From: Ramazzottius varieornatus
Taxonomy: Eukaryota; Tardigrada; Eutardigrada; Parachela; Ramazzottiidae
NCBI GenBank assembly: GCA_001949185.1
Contig: BDGG01000003.1
Location: forward strand, 4,199,158 to 4,263,157
Length of the DNA: 64,000 nt
Reading direction: 5' to 3'
Part shown: in pieces, positions 33,395-45,400 of the stretch
Layout: every line of letters starts with the position of its first letter
Numbering within the stretch: the stretch's first letter is position 1
The notes under the pieces: model-generated
Database searches by the model: none
What the model saw: only the letters and a program-made list of their open reading frames with translations
Told to the model about the DNA's origin: nothing
Program-made: the position numbers and the translations under genes

Positions 33395-35702
33395 ATGATG
33401 GCGACTTTCGGTGAAGCTTACGTTATTGGTAAGTACGAGACAGTGATTGAGACTGCAGCTTTTACTGGACAACTGGGAAAGCTGTCTTATACGGTGAACT
33501 GTTTGCAGCTGTCGATGTGGGTACGGCTAGTGTGCGAGGAGGTCTATATTTCCTCTCCTCCAAGTCGTTCCAGAAAGTAGCTGTCCAGCCGATCACTGTC
33601 CACAAAGCGATCGTCTCTGTCAAAGACGCTGAGAATACGGAGATCATATCCCAGTCCTCGACGGAAATATGGACAGCTGTATGCCTAGTAGTCCAGAAAG
33701 TTACCCAAGACGTCGACCCAGCTTCCGTGCGCGGTATCGGTTTCGACGCTACCTGTAGCCTCGTGATAGTTGGACCGGAAGGGAAAGCCATGGAAGCTGA
33801 CGGCACGATTGTTAGCTTGGTGGATGGTCAACAGAGTTACCTCGACATCATAATGTGGCAGGATCACCGCGCGAAGTATCCATCACGTCTTTAGCACATG
33901 GGCAAATGACTTGATCAGATCGTATTCCCAAGTGGCGCACACTCCCAGCTATCAGCACTGAGAACGTGCGTCACTTGAAATTACGACTTGATTCAATTTA
34001 GCTGCTCAGGGTCGACTTTATTGGGGACTTCCGGTTTGAAGAAACCTGAAGAATTATCTGAAAATAGAATAAAATCCGTGTTTGCAGGATGGAGACGGAC
34101 TACATCAACAAGGAGCTGGCAGATCATTCAAGCCTGTCGTTCGTGGGAGGGCAAGTCTCAGTTGAAATGCAAATTCCGAAGCTGCTGTGGTTGAAGAAAC
34201 ACCACCCGGAAGTTTTTCACAAAGCCAACAAATTCATGGATCTTTGCGATTTCCTTTCCTGGAAAGCCTCAGGGGACCTCAGTAGAAGCATATGTTCCGT
34301 ACTGTGCAAGTGGCTCTATCAAGTTGACCCAGACGGGCAACGAAGTACTGTATCTCACGGATGGGATGCCGAGCTATTTCGAAGAATAAACCTCGAAGAA
34401 CTTTCTGAGAACAACTTCGACAAGATTGGGTCCGTGATCCGAATTCCTGGGTCTCTCTCAAAAATGTACATTTCTTCCACAGCCGCAAGCGAGTTGGGAC
34501 TTCCGGTGGGAACTCCGGTCTCGATTGGCCTGGTTGACGCGCATGCTGGGGGCCTGGCTATGGCTTACTGTTCTCGTCCTAGCGGCCGTCCCACAGACAG
34601 GTTCAAAAGATTGGCCTTGATCTGCGGAACCTCGATATGCTTCATGCAGTGCAGTCCAAAGCCTGTATTTGTGCCAGGTGTTTGGGGACCGTATTACTCC
34701 GCCATGCTCCCTGACAGCTGGCTTAACGAAGCGGGGCAGGTAAAAAAGCTATATAGACTTATGGAATCAAGGCAAACAGCCAAGGCCTGAAGGTTGTTTT
34801 CGAAGTTGCGCACTCGTTCAGCCAATAATCCTGCGCACGTGCGCCACTTGCGGTAACAGACTGAACCAGATCGTTCGTTCAAGTGGCGCATGCTTCCAGT
34901 CAATAACACCGAAAACATGCGCCACTTTAGATGGAATGTTTTGTTGAGTTTGTTTGCTGAGCTCCCGTGTGGAGCATCTGCCACTGTGATCTGTTGACTG
35001 ATTAAACAGACCGACCAGTTGGGTGTTTATCTTCCGTAGAGCGCTGCTGGACAGTTCCTGGACTTGATGGTCCGTACACATCCATATTACCTCACGTCCC
35101 TCAAGTCTCAAGACCTTACAACAACCTACGTTCACCTGAACAAGCGGATTGAGGAAGTGCGTCAAGAGCAATCGCTGGACGACCCTGGTTTCCTCAGTCG
35201 AGACCTCCACGTCTTTCCTGACTTTCACGGTAACAGGTCGCCACTTTCCAACCCGGACATTAAAGGTATGATCATGGGTCAAACCACGGATTGTGAATCG
35301 GAACTGTCTGTGCTTCGGCTGTACGTAGCTGCCGTACAAGGACTAGCCTATGAGGCCCGATGGATAATGGACGTGTTCGTTGAACATGGGATCGAGATAG
35401 CAGATGTGGCTATTTGTGGCGGACTGGCGCACAACCCGTTCTTCATCCAGACGGTGTCTGACGTGGTAGGCAGACCTGTACTGCTGCCGGATATCAAGGA
35501 AAGTGTCTTGCTGGGTTCGGCTATCCTGGCTGCCAGTGTGTCTGGAGTGTTTTCGAGCCTGGAGGATGCGGCGACCCAAATGGCTGGATCCAGTCGGGCG
35601 GTTGAACCTTGTCTCTCGATGGGAAAGTATCACGACGGCAGGTATAACGTATTTCGAAAGATGGCTCGTTTCCAGGAAGATATTATAAAGGATCGAGCAT
35701 AA
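33395..35702 (+). CDS. FGGY: FGGY carbohydrate kinase (D-ribulokinase type)
   Basis: Four exons, 33395-33428, 33509-33875, 34088-34739 and 35040-35702, give about 571 residues, close to the family's length. The N-terminal ATPase fold starts AVDVGTASVRGGL. A family-typical IIMWQDHRA follows, split by an intron. Later come VSIGLVDAHAGGLAMAY, LALICGTSICFM and the second ATP-binding lobe, ICGGLAHNPFFIQTVSDVVG. Members phosphorylate pentuloses, with D-ribulose as the reported substrate of the animal and yeast proteins; this is transferred from homology. Two introns hold hairpin repeats, one of them a dimer. The second of the two adjacent ATGs at 33395 could be used instead. Confidence 0.94.
33900..34003. 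repeat. GCGC hairpin repeat, FGGY intron 2
   Basis: GGGCAAATGACTTGATCAGA and CTTGATTCAATTTAGC outer arms; core CCCAAGTGGCGCAC ... CGTGCGTCACTTG. Confidence 0.85.
34769..34966. repeat. GCGC hairpin repeat dimer, FGGY intron 3
   Basis: Two cores (GAAGTTGCGCAC ... CGTGCGCCACTTG and CAAGTGGCGCATG ... CATGCGCCACTTT) with GAGTTTGTTTGCTGAGCTCC at the right end. Note the paired CATG/CATG change in the second hairpin. Confidence 0.85.
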
Positions 35703-35731
35703 ACGATGAAATCGTAAGCATCGTTCCCAAT

Positions 35732-35737
35732 TTTATT
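35732..35737 (-). terminator. possible polyadenylation signal of the micropeptide
   Basis: TTTATT on the plus strand is AATAAA on the minus strand, about 86 bases past the candidate micropeptide stop. Confidence 0.4.
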
Positions 35738-35822
35738 CAAAATCAGAGGTTTGACCGCTTTTCGCATTCGAACTTCCGGTTAGAAAATGTCTCGACATGT
35801 ACGATGCTTTCATAGGCCATCT

Positions 35823-35981
35823 TCACTCTTGTCTGATATCCCAGATGAAAAACGTGACAGAAATGACAAAGAATGTGATGACAGCCGCTGTATAGTAATC
35901 TGTAAACAGCAGAATATTCGACAAGAAAGAGTTGTCCTCGGCTGCAGGAAGCTTTCCCAGGACGTCCATCTTCTCGTACAT
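35823..35981 (-). CDS. candidate 52-residue single-pass membrane micropeptide
   Basis: The ATG at 35981 opens a frame of 52 codons to TGA at 35825-35823. The first half is soluble (MYEKMDVLGKLPAAEDNS). The second is one clean hydrophobic helix (YYTAAVITFFVISVTFFI), ending WDIRQE. A minus-strand AATAAA lies about 90 bases downstream (35732-35737), which fits a short independent mRNA. It sits just past FGGY on the opposite strand. I do not recognise a family. A chance frame of this length is not rare, so the call rests on the compact layout of soluble head, membrane helix, charged end and polyadenylation signal. Confidence 0.45.
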   Translation of the reverse strand: MYEKMDVLGKLPAAEDNSFLSNILLFTDYYTAAVITFFVISVTFFIWDIRQE

Positions 35982-36164
35982 TTTCGTGAATCAACGATCA
36001 AGGTGCTCCTGGTAGTTGTGAATTTAAAGACCAATTAGCTAGCATATAAGCAACAATATTGAGGAGAAAGGACTGTACGAAAGGCTAAGGCCGAACTGAA
36101 GTCGTTCGCAATCGAACCTACGGTGTATGTTCCCGAAGCAACGCACCAAGTTCCGCACTTACTA

Positions 36165-37236
36165 CAGTCTGATTCAGCCAAGTTGATCCCATGACCGTTT
36201 CTTTCCTTGGAACATTTCGGTTTCTTTGATTCAGCTGATTTGTATTTTCAACAAATTTGGCAAACCAGTGCTTATGTTTTAATCTAACTCGAAAGCTATT
36301 CGAATGAAATCTGACTTTAAAAAAACGTTCTAAAGTAAATTCACAAGAGGGTCCACCAACTGTAGTTCTACCAACTTCTGTAATATTAATAAATATGTAC
36401 AAGAGGTTGTTTTATTTGGGTAAGTCAAAAGAAAAAATATTTAATCAACGTCGAGAGAAGAACTGGCCCAAAACTGCTGATTTTCGGTTTTCCCCGGTAT
36501 TTCTTCCCTTTCCGAAAAAGCGCCAACGCGAGCCTTCTTGTCGACGAAGACGCGTAATTTTTTCGTCAAGGATAGACCCATGTTTGTACTATCTGATCTC
36601 TTAGAGTTGAGCAGTTCTGATGTCTCGGGGTTGCAGAGGAATTTGTCAAGCGCAGGGGGTAAGAACGCATGAAAGCAGTCTTCGTGCTGTGCACTGATCG
36701 AAACTTGAAATGGACCATATTTTTCAGTCCATCAGTTTCCAGCAACGGTTGCAGGAAACAGCTGGTGTAAAAGTTTGGCTATTTTTAACATGAAGATCAC
36801 TTGATGAAACTTGTTTTGTCTTGAGAGAACGCCGCCCGAAAAATCTTCCCAGTTCTCAGGCCAGCGCAACTTTCTCGATGATACGTTACTATAACGATTT
36901 CTCAGAGCTCTGATAGATATAGTGTTAGACAGGTCAATTTTTTATCGATCTTTTGACCCCCGGTCATTCTTATGAATTGTGGAGGAGAAATTTTCGATTG
37001 ATTTTTGGTACAGGAAAGCCGGGGGCCCATTTAGGGTGCGATCACCTTCTTAGCCTACCAAGGATTCGTTCTGGCCCAAGCAAAAATTTCAAAAGCGCTT
37101 TCCCGGATTGAAAACAGGCTTGTGCGGTACCAAATTGCATATACTATCGTTTAAAAACAATGCTGACCTTGTTTGAGATGTTTTCGAGTAGTGAGAACTG
37201 TCCACGGAACAGAGTCAACTTGGCTGAATCAGACTG
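36165..37236. mobile_element. 1.07-kb Tc1/mariner-like element without transposase
   Basis: The 22-base terminal repeats are perfect inverses: CAGTCTGATTCAGCCAAGTT GA at 36165-36186 and the reverse at 37215-37236. Each end is next to TA (36163-36164 and 37237-37238). A TA target and CAGT ends are typical of Tc1/mariner. I found no transposase motif inside in either direction; all internal frames are short. It is therefore a non-autonomous or hollowed-out copy. Confidence 0.75.
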
Positions 37237-37484
37237 TAGTACGCATCGTATCCTCAGTGACGGTACAAGAGCTCGGTATTTACATACTGAAGTACAATAA
37301 TTACCTTTTCCTCGCAAATTTTAAGCGATTATCAACGTACACACATACAACACACGGTGGAGAAGTAGAACTGTACGAAAAAAAAGCAAAGAGCAGACTA
37401 CCAAGTGTGATACATAGTAGAATGAATGGCTGAAAGAATGGTATCACTTCCGGGTCCGCTCATTACCCAACTATCCTGAACACA

Positions 37485-38799
37485 TTAGCGTCCCTGGCGC
37501 TCTTCGTTTTTACACCTGTACAACTTGTTCAGCTTCCTGTAGTCCCCTTGACTGATTCGGCTGTTTCCCAGCTCTTGGTTCTTATTCTTTGTGGATCGGA
37601 TAGTCCAGTCTCGAGGTCCCTTCGCAGTACCATCGACATTGTTTGGGGCGGCGTGCATCAAAGAAGTATAATCATAAGGTGTATCCTACAGTGCAGAAAT
37701 CATAAAAACCATCCAGTAACGGGTTTGCTGGCTTCTCCAAGGCTGATTAAGTGAAACATTGGTCTACTCTGTCTTAAATGACCGAATGTGCGAAATCACT
37801 CTTGGATAAGTTACTTACCAAAACGGGGTACTGACCAGCCGACAACTTGTTGAACTTCCGTTGCTTCACTGTTGTCCAGAAAAGTACAACGTGAAAAAAA
37901 TTAGAAACGGAAGGATATACGAGGCGGGACGCTGGCACTTACATCCTCGGAGGTTGTCCATGTTGATTTCCACGTACTGATCGCGGTCCGCGCGATTATT
38001 CTCATGATCGAGGCCTAGCATGTCCGAATAGTATTGATCTGGAGCATTCACATTAATAATTTTGAAATTAATATCCCACCTACCAAGCGCATGAAGAATG
38101 AGATGAGCAACAGTCTCGTAAGTCCAGCAAGCTGAAAAAAATTCCCAAAATCAGGTATGAAAAGCTTCAACCATGGGAGTCAGCCAAAGGTATTGGCGTA
38201 CCATCGGCTATCATGACCTGGGTGGCGGCAGCTTGAACGCCAATTTGGGCCGAGCATCTGCGAGAACAGAATAGCGCCTTATGCGATCAGGTGTGACGAG
38301 CAACTTGACAGAAAGGAGAATGCCGTGCAGTACTGCTGCGTCGTACTTACGCGGCGATATCTGGCTGGATGTTGATATAAGAATCCTCATTGCGTGCGTT
38401 CACGAACTTGATGCAAGTCTGACTTTCGATATCCCGCATGACTTGATCGATCAACCGCGATTTTGCTGGAAGAATCAAACTCAAGAATTTAGTCCCACTT
38501 GTCCGTGAACTCGCGCTGGAAGAACAAGCTATGTTATTTTCTCTTACTGCGATCCATGATGCTCGAGGAAATCCTGTTGGGCACTCTGCCACTGGGCCAC
38601 AAGGTCGCTGCTTTTTTGCTGTCATCTCCGACTCGCGACGGAAGCTCTGAAAAGGAATCGACTCAAGTTGCCCCTCTGGATCCGCGAAGGTGAGCACCTT
38701 ACCGGCACCAAATTCCGGCCGGGCATCTTGTCGCTGCCCGATAGCAGACGCAACCAACATTAGTCCGCAACAAAGCTGGAAGATACAGAGGTTCGCCAT
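37485..38799 (-). CDS. secreted astacin-like protein lacking the catalytic glutamate
   Basis: Six exons (38799-38351, 38257-38202, 38131-38084, 38038-37943, 37868-37819, 37685-37485) give about 299 residues with a signal peptide (MANLCIFQLCCGLMLVAS). The fold is clear: IDQVMRDIESQTCIKFV, later GLDHENNRADRDQYVEIN, the Met-turn region PYDYTSLMHAAPNN and the end ISQGDYRKLNKLYRC. The zinc motif of active astacins, HExxHxxGxxH, reads HLILHAL here. Leucine replaces the catalytic glutamate, the third ligand region is lengthened, and the Met-turn tyrosine is alanine. Reading frame and splice sites are intact, so this looks like a maintained pseudoenzyme rather than a dead gene. Exon 1 is read through; an internal GT-AG pair there would break the frame. 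Confidence 0.85.
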
Positions 38800-39474
38800 C
38801 TTGTGCGCTGCGCCAGTACCTAATATAAATGATTAAAAGAGGAAATTGCCAGGTTCAGGAAAGAGTTTCTTCCCGTCAAGCGTACTACGCTACCAGCTGC
38901 AACACCCACTACCTCAGACAAAATTTATCGGCAAGAAATCTCCCGTGACACAACTTTATACTCCCTATCGCTGCTTGCTGACAAGGAACTAATCACCGAT
39001 CATCTTTTGGATAACTAGACTTTGACTGTCCAAATATCACTATGCATCGATGATAAAATACAACCAGTCCAACCTAGGCACTTCCCGGAAGACTCAACTT
39101 GCTGAGTATGGCGACCCTGCGCCACCTCTTTTACATAATATGATGGCGCAGTCAAGGTCCGTACTTCACGGCACCTTATAGTCGCCTCGATTTGCGAGTG
39201 ACTGGAATACTAATTTTATGATTATGGTTTATTGATAAATAGACCATGAGAAACTAAAGTATATGTAAAACGACCGGTACGTACGTGGCTACCGCCGAAT
39301 GAGGTTGGTCCTCACCTCAGCAGACAGCTCGGCTAAAAACAAACTGTGTAGCTTTCTATACAACAAGAAGCGTTCGTATCAGTCGAGTATCGGTAAATCC
39401 CCGAATGACAGTGTAACACAGATAAGCAAAGAACAGTAAAAAAGAAACCTGTCCTTCGAAGTTGTACAGGGTTC
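38800..39474. other. intergenic, no gene seen
   Basis: Holds the HUWE1 3' flank and the astacin upstream region. A TTTATT near 39227-39232 could be the HUWE1 polyadenylation signal, about 245 bases past the stop. Confidence 0.4.
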
Positions 39475-42400
39475 TTACGCAAAACCGAAGCCTTCTGAAC
39501 ACTCGTGGATGGCAGTCAGTAACATCGCCCGAAGTTTGTCGTAGTCTTCGTATGCCGGCAGATCCAACTGGTTAAAACTGCAAAAGAAAGCACCAAATTT
39601 TATTTGAACATTCCAGAAAGAGACCATGCACGTGAGCTCGGCAAACGAACTCGACAGAACTGTTTCCCCCAAGTGGCGCACGTTTTCACTATAACTGACC
39701 GAAGGCGTGCACCACTTGGGCAAACAATCTGTCGATTCCGAAGGCTTTTCCAAGTAGCGCAGGCTGCACGCCATATTGGCTGGAAGGCTGCGCAACTTGA
39801 GAAAACGAACCAGTCGAACTCGTCTGCCAGGCTCTCAAATTATGATGCGTAGAGAAAGTAGATTACCATGTGTGAGCTGAAGGTAAGCGATCTGTACTGC
39901 GGTCGTCCCGATGTATCTGGAACTTCTGCGCGCCGCTCATGCCTTCAAGTGCCGCAAAGCCCTGCAGAGGGACTTTGCTGGTCCCCGTGACAAACTGCAG
40001 GAACTTGGCTCGATCTGCCTGATCGAATGATCGAAGAGCCCGCCAAAACCATATAATCTATAAAAACAAAAAAGAAATTTAATTTCAACAATCATCTAAA
40101 ATAAGAAAGAAAACAGATAATACTTGAAGAGACGTCTGTTGGTACTTGTGGTAGTCCGTATTGGTCTTTAGATCGTCCACGTCGATGTTGGGAAGGCCAC
40201 TAATCAGTAGCTCGAGTTCTTGTTCGTTGAAGATGGAAATGAGTCGTTTGGGGATGATTTCGTAAAAGCCTACCACGAGAGCACACATGGGAACCCGTTA
40301 AACAGATACCAAAGGGTGGTGCCTTACCTTCGAGGAAACTGTCCAGCTGTTTGCGGATCGAATGCGTCATCTTCATTTGACAAGCCAGACGGACATATTC
40401 TTGCTTGTTTTCGTCTGTGACGGGGATGTTACGGCCATTGGGTTTCAGGTCGCGAACTTCAGTCACACCAAACTCTTGGACTTCGGTGCTAAAGTAGATC
40501 TCGGAGCCCACTTCATCCACTAAGTGGTTCAAGAGGTAGACAAGCCCTTGGTAGAACGAGTAATCTTCGCTTTCCATATCGGTGTACCTTGAAAAAATAC
40601 CAGGATTCTGACTTTCCGAAACTTAAATTCGACGGAAGAATGTAGAAAGTACCTGACAGGTTTGCCAAGGATGTGTTTGTAGTACGATCGGGTGAAGAAG
40701 CAGTCAAGCAGCTTGTTATCGTAGATGGCTTTGGCGATGAGTCTGCCGACAAACTTGAAGTAGGAGAGATGGTTGGAGTTGATGTTGGACTGGGAATTAA
40801 TCATGTAGGTGACACGATCACCGGGCGACGTCTGGAACAGGGCGTAGTTGGGGTTGAAGATCTCTCTGGAGATGACCGAGTACCATTCCCTCAGCAGACC
40901 ACCGGCGTCCTGCCCTTCTTCCCCATCGAACATGATGTAAAAGCGACCCTTCCAGTCTTCCGCTGGCTTCCGATGCAAATCTAGAACAAATAGAAAAATA
41001 GTAGAGACTGATTGTGAATTTACGTTTTGGGACCTAGACGAACACATTCTGCAAGATCGTTTTTCAAGTGGCGCACTCTTCCAGTCAATAACACCGAAAA
41101 CGTGAGCCAATTGAGAAGTTTTCAAAGTGGCGCACATTTCCAGCTAACTTAGTAACAAGTGAAAAAAGTGATCGTGCCGATTTTCCCGCCGAGCTCCAGT
41201 TTTATATCGTTTCATGAAATTACCTCTGAAGGAGTCTTCGAAAATGTGCGCTCGCCGAATCCTCAACGCCACATCTTCTCTTCTGATACGATGTGCGTCG
41301 ATGCGTTCCAGTTCGTGGCGGAAGTACTTGCGCTTGACGTCAAAGTCCAGCACACGAGTGTGGTCGACCAGGACGGCGAAAGGGCCTTCGCTCAAAGGAA
41401 CGGTTGACTGGCGAAGTATCTGGTTCAGCACGACGCGATGTGTCTCAGCGAACCTGAGGAACTTCTGGACGTCCAGAGGAAGTAATGAAATGGAGGATTG
41501 TTCGGTAGTCGATTCGCCGGCGGCGGGAGCTGGTGAGGAAGGCTGGACGTCATCCAAAGCAGCTTGCAGATCTGCAACAGCATAATTCATCCATATCAAA
41601 TTCACGAGAAAAACAGGATACATCCTACACCCACGTACTACCACCCCATGATAACATACAGCGAAAATGTATGCAGGCGCATGAAAAGAATCAACAACAA
41701 AGTGTTAGTGAACGCACGCAGATACCGTTCATTTGAATGCACCAGCAAACATGCACACCACACTAACTGTACAGTCATCTGTATCCAGGTGGATGAAGCC
41801 CGCTTACCTGGATTGCCTTGTACAGCAGAAATCTGTCGAGTGGCCATTTCCCGTTTATCAGCATTCCGCTTCTCTGTGGCATGTACCAGGAAGAAGGACT
41901 CGACGGTCGGTTGTAGAATCAGAACAGCATTCTGGTCACCAGTCTTCTCCAGTTCACCCAAGCAAGAGCTGAGGTACTTCCACAGGTCTTCCACGTTCAG
42001 CAGTTCGCTCAGCGGTGGCAGGTCCACTTCCGGTTCGGCGTTGGCTATCAGCGGTCGACTCGTACCAGCACGTCCTTCCCTCGGCACCAGAGTGCTACCT
42101 TCAGAGTCCGTGGAGTCATTCGGGGTTGACGCGGCCAGAGGTTCAGGTTCGAATGGAAGGGTTTCGTCAATGTCCATTGGGGATGTTGTCTCGGGGTGCA
42201 TCTTTCGTTGACGATGTCGGTACGACATTTCGAGGAGACGTCGGGCGATGATGTTCATCGTCCCGTTGGGCCATTCGTCCGACTTGTCCGCTACAAATAA
42301 AACTCTTTGATAACCAACCAAGTAAACGAAATAAACGTAAAAATCTTGACCACCAGTCCGCCAATCTTTCATACACCTACATACACAAAGCGTGTATTCA

Positions 42401-45400
42401 GTACGATGAAGGAGTATGCAGGTGCATGAACGACTGACGCTTTCTTTGCCGACGCGAAAACGATGGCTTCAAGAAAAAAACTGAGACTTTGAATGATCCT
42501 CATACATGTTTTCACACGCAGTAGCGTTCTGGCCGTTCCTCTCAAGTCGATCATCACTTTTAGGAGCTTCAACATGAAGGTTTGTGAGGAAGTCTTGCCC
42601 GTCAGCTGCGTCATGCCCGAAAGGTGAACTTCCGAGCCTCCTTGCGTCTTTCCTTTCGGCTTGTACAGCACCACATTCTCCCCACTGGCGAACCTGCAAA
42701 CACAAAGAGCTGAGAAGACAAAAAAGCCGAATCCCATCGAGTTATCGCTTACCGATCAGAAAGGACTCCCTTCGTTGTGCCTTCAGAGTTGCCTTCATTC
42801 GAATGTTCTTCTCCTTCCGTATCACTCTTCTCTCGCAACTTTGCGTTGTTGTACGCCACAGCTTCCTTGTGCAGGGTCTCGATCTGATTCGTGACGTCCA
42901 CTGACAGCTTTCGAATACCTTCCAGCAACATCTGACTAATGTCTTGCCTGACCGACGTTCCCAGCCGTTGCGCCAGCATGATCAGCGTGTGGGTGATGTC
43001 TTCCAGACCTTCTTCCGAACAGCGCCGCGAAATCAGCACGTCCACCAGCTTTCGGAGCAAGCTACTGATCTCCTCCAACTGCTCGTGCTCCACACTGAGC
43101 GAGAACTTGATCGCGCCTGGCGTCGACAGGTGACACAAGTCTGTCCAAGAAGAAACACAATCGATTATTTTTTGTTTTCTTGTGTTCATCTCGAAGTGCT
43201 CCTTAGTTCCTTACCGACTGCCAAAGAGGACACTTGGTCTTTCAGCTCGAACAAGTCAGCTGTGCGGTCCAGTCGGGACAGGTACTGGGTCAGAGCTTTG
43301 GATACATCAACAAGGTCGGCCGTGTAGTCTCCGCCTTCCGTCTCGACGATCGGTATCGGCGACACCACGTTCCCCTCCACGTTGTCGGGGTTGTAGAACC
43401 TGGTGATGGCTGCTTTCCACAAAATCATGTCGCGCTCTCTTCTGGTCAACTTACCCAGCCGAATCACGTTTCTCGGGTTCTTTGTCACGGTCGAACTCAA
43501 CACCGGAATACCTAAAGCAAAATTCCGGTTGGTCATACATCATCAAAATTAGTTTCCAATATTTTTCCCCATCTCGATAATTAATTTTTGCTATTTCTTC
43601 TGTTCGTTTTTTCCTGCTGGACAGTTGACTAAGTTTCGTTGACAAAATTACCGAGGTCTCGTTTATGGACGTTGACAGCGATGGAAGCAATCAGCCTCAG
43701 TAGCCTATCCGACAAGTCGGGAATCTTGTGGAAGGTTTCGGACAGCAGCATCATGATGAGTTGGCCAAGTCCAGAGTTTGTGAAGTCCACCATGCGTAGC
43801 GGTTCATGGGGTAGCAGTTCCACGACATGCGTTGGCCCCAGTGCGCCGGTCTTACCGGAAGTCTTGCCGGTCTTCCTCACACCACTACCAATCTGGGCGT
43901 CAAGACGCACCAGAATCTCCCAGAAATCTTGGTGGGCTGCTGCTGAAGCCTTGCTTGGCGTCAGCGCCTACGAAAAAGACACAGGGTCAGCCACCCGATA
44001 TCAACTGGGAGCTCGGCGAACCGACAATACTGCTTTCCCAAGTGGCGCACTCTTTCACTGTCATTAGCTGAAAAAGTGCGCCACTTGTCGAATTTGTCTG
44101 CCGAACTCGCAGATTCTTTTGCTGAAATTTTATTCTTGATAGAATTTGGAAGAATCATAATATTTCTGAATCATAATATTTTATGAATCGAAAAGACATG
44201 AATAATTTGGCCACGCAAGATTACCTTCGAAGTCGATCGAACAGGACTCTTCGAATTCCGCTCCTTCTCGCCCCTCCCTTCCAGCTTGATCGCGTACGGG
44301 ACGAACTGTTCGGGGAAGTTCTTGGCCAGCAGCATCAGGCAATCCAGCAAGTTCGCACACACGACCTGCGCAGCCTGTGGATGAATGGTAATGACGGGTG
44401 CCTGCAGCGTTTGTGGCTTCTTCAGTTGCTTCGGCATCAGCTGGAACACGTTGGCCCTGCAGCCCAGCGCCGCCTCGATGCTGATATTCAACCAGTTGGG
44501 TTTGATGGTCGAGTACAATTTCTTGGCTTCCTGTGCCTTACTATCATCTGCCTTCTTCAACATGGACATGACTGCCTCAAAGACCCACTCTCTCGTTGGT
44601 GCATGGTGGCATATGTTTTTGAAGGTCCGTTGTATGCGGCCTATGTTGATGGCTGGTGTGTTGAGGAAGTACAGAACTAAAAGACAAGTCAGGCCTTCGT
44701 AGTCCAGGATGGGCTTGGACGTGCCTTTGAGAGCTATCTCGAACTCCCCACCGCGCATCGCTTCCTGCCCGGCCCCACGGTCCCAACCACCGGTTCGCAT
44801 GGAGGCACCGAACCAGTCTTGTGCACCGGCAGCTTCACCTGGTCTGACTCGGAGGCGCTGCTGAGCTCTTCGTGCCCCACCTCGAGCGGCGTAGTTCGTG
44901 TACGTGCCCATTCGAGCTGTGGCAGGAACTCCACCTGCTCCACCGGTTCTTCGGGCCAAGGCTACAAATACGATAAACTAGATCAGAAGAATCCATAATA
45001 CTCCAAAAGATTTAGTACTGATGATTCAGGAGCTCGGTGAACAACTCGACAAGGTTAGCTTCCCAAGTGGCGCATATTACCACTGTTGCTGGCCGAAAGT
45101 GCGCGCCACTTTGAGAAACTGTCTTGTCAGGTTCGTTCGTCCACATCTCATATTTGGTCCGTGATCGTTCTGAAAATTTTTCTAGATTTCCGAAACTACT
45201 TTTACGGAATATTTCCGACAGCTTTCGGAATGAACGAGTGAACGGGACCACGTTCTTACTTGGGAATCTGCCTCGCATGAAGGCGATGACGTCTCCGTCG
45301 AAGGCCAGGCCACCAGGTGCTCCACCGTGAGCGAACACATGCCGATGCTCCACTTCACGCCGTAACGTTCTCGCTTCTTGTGCAACGGTGTCAGGAAGGA

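Noticed and set aside
36395-36604. Basic open frame inside the 1.07-kb TA-flanked element
   Set aside because: No transposase signature (DDE/D) in this or neighbouring frames.
38490-38548. Possible GT-AG intron inside astacin exon 1
   Set aside because: Both possible acceptors break the frame, and the intervening sequence aligns to the start of the astacin fold, so it is read as coding.
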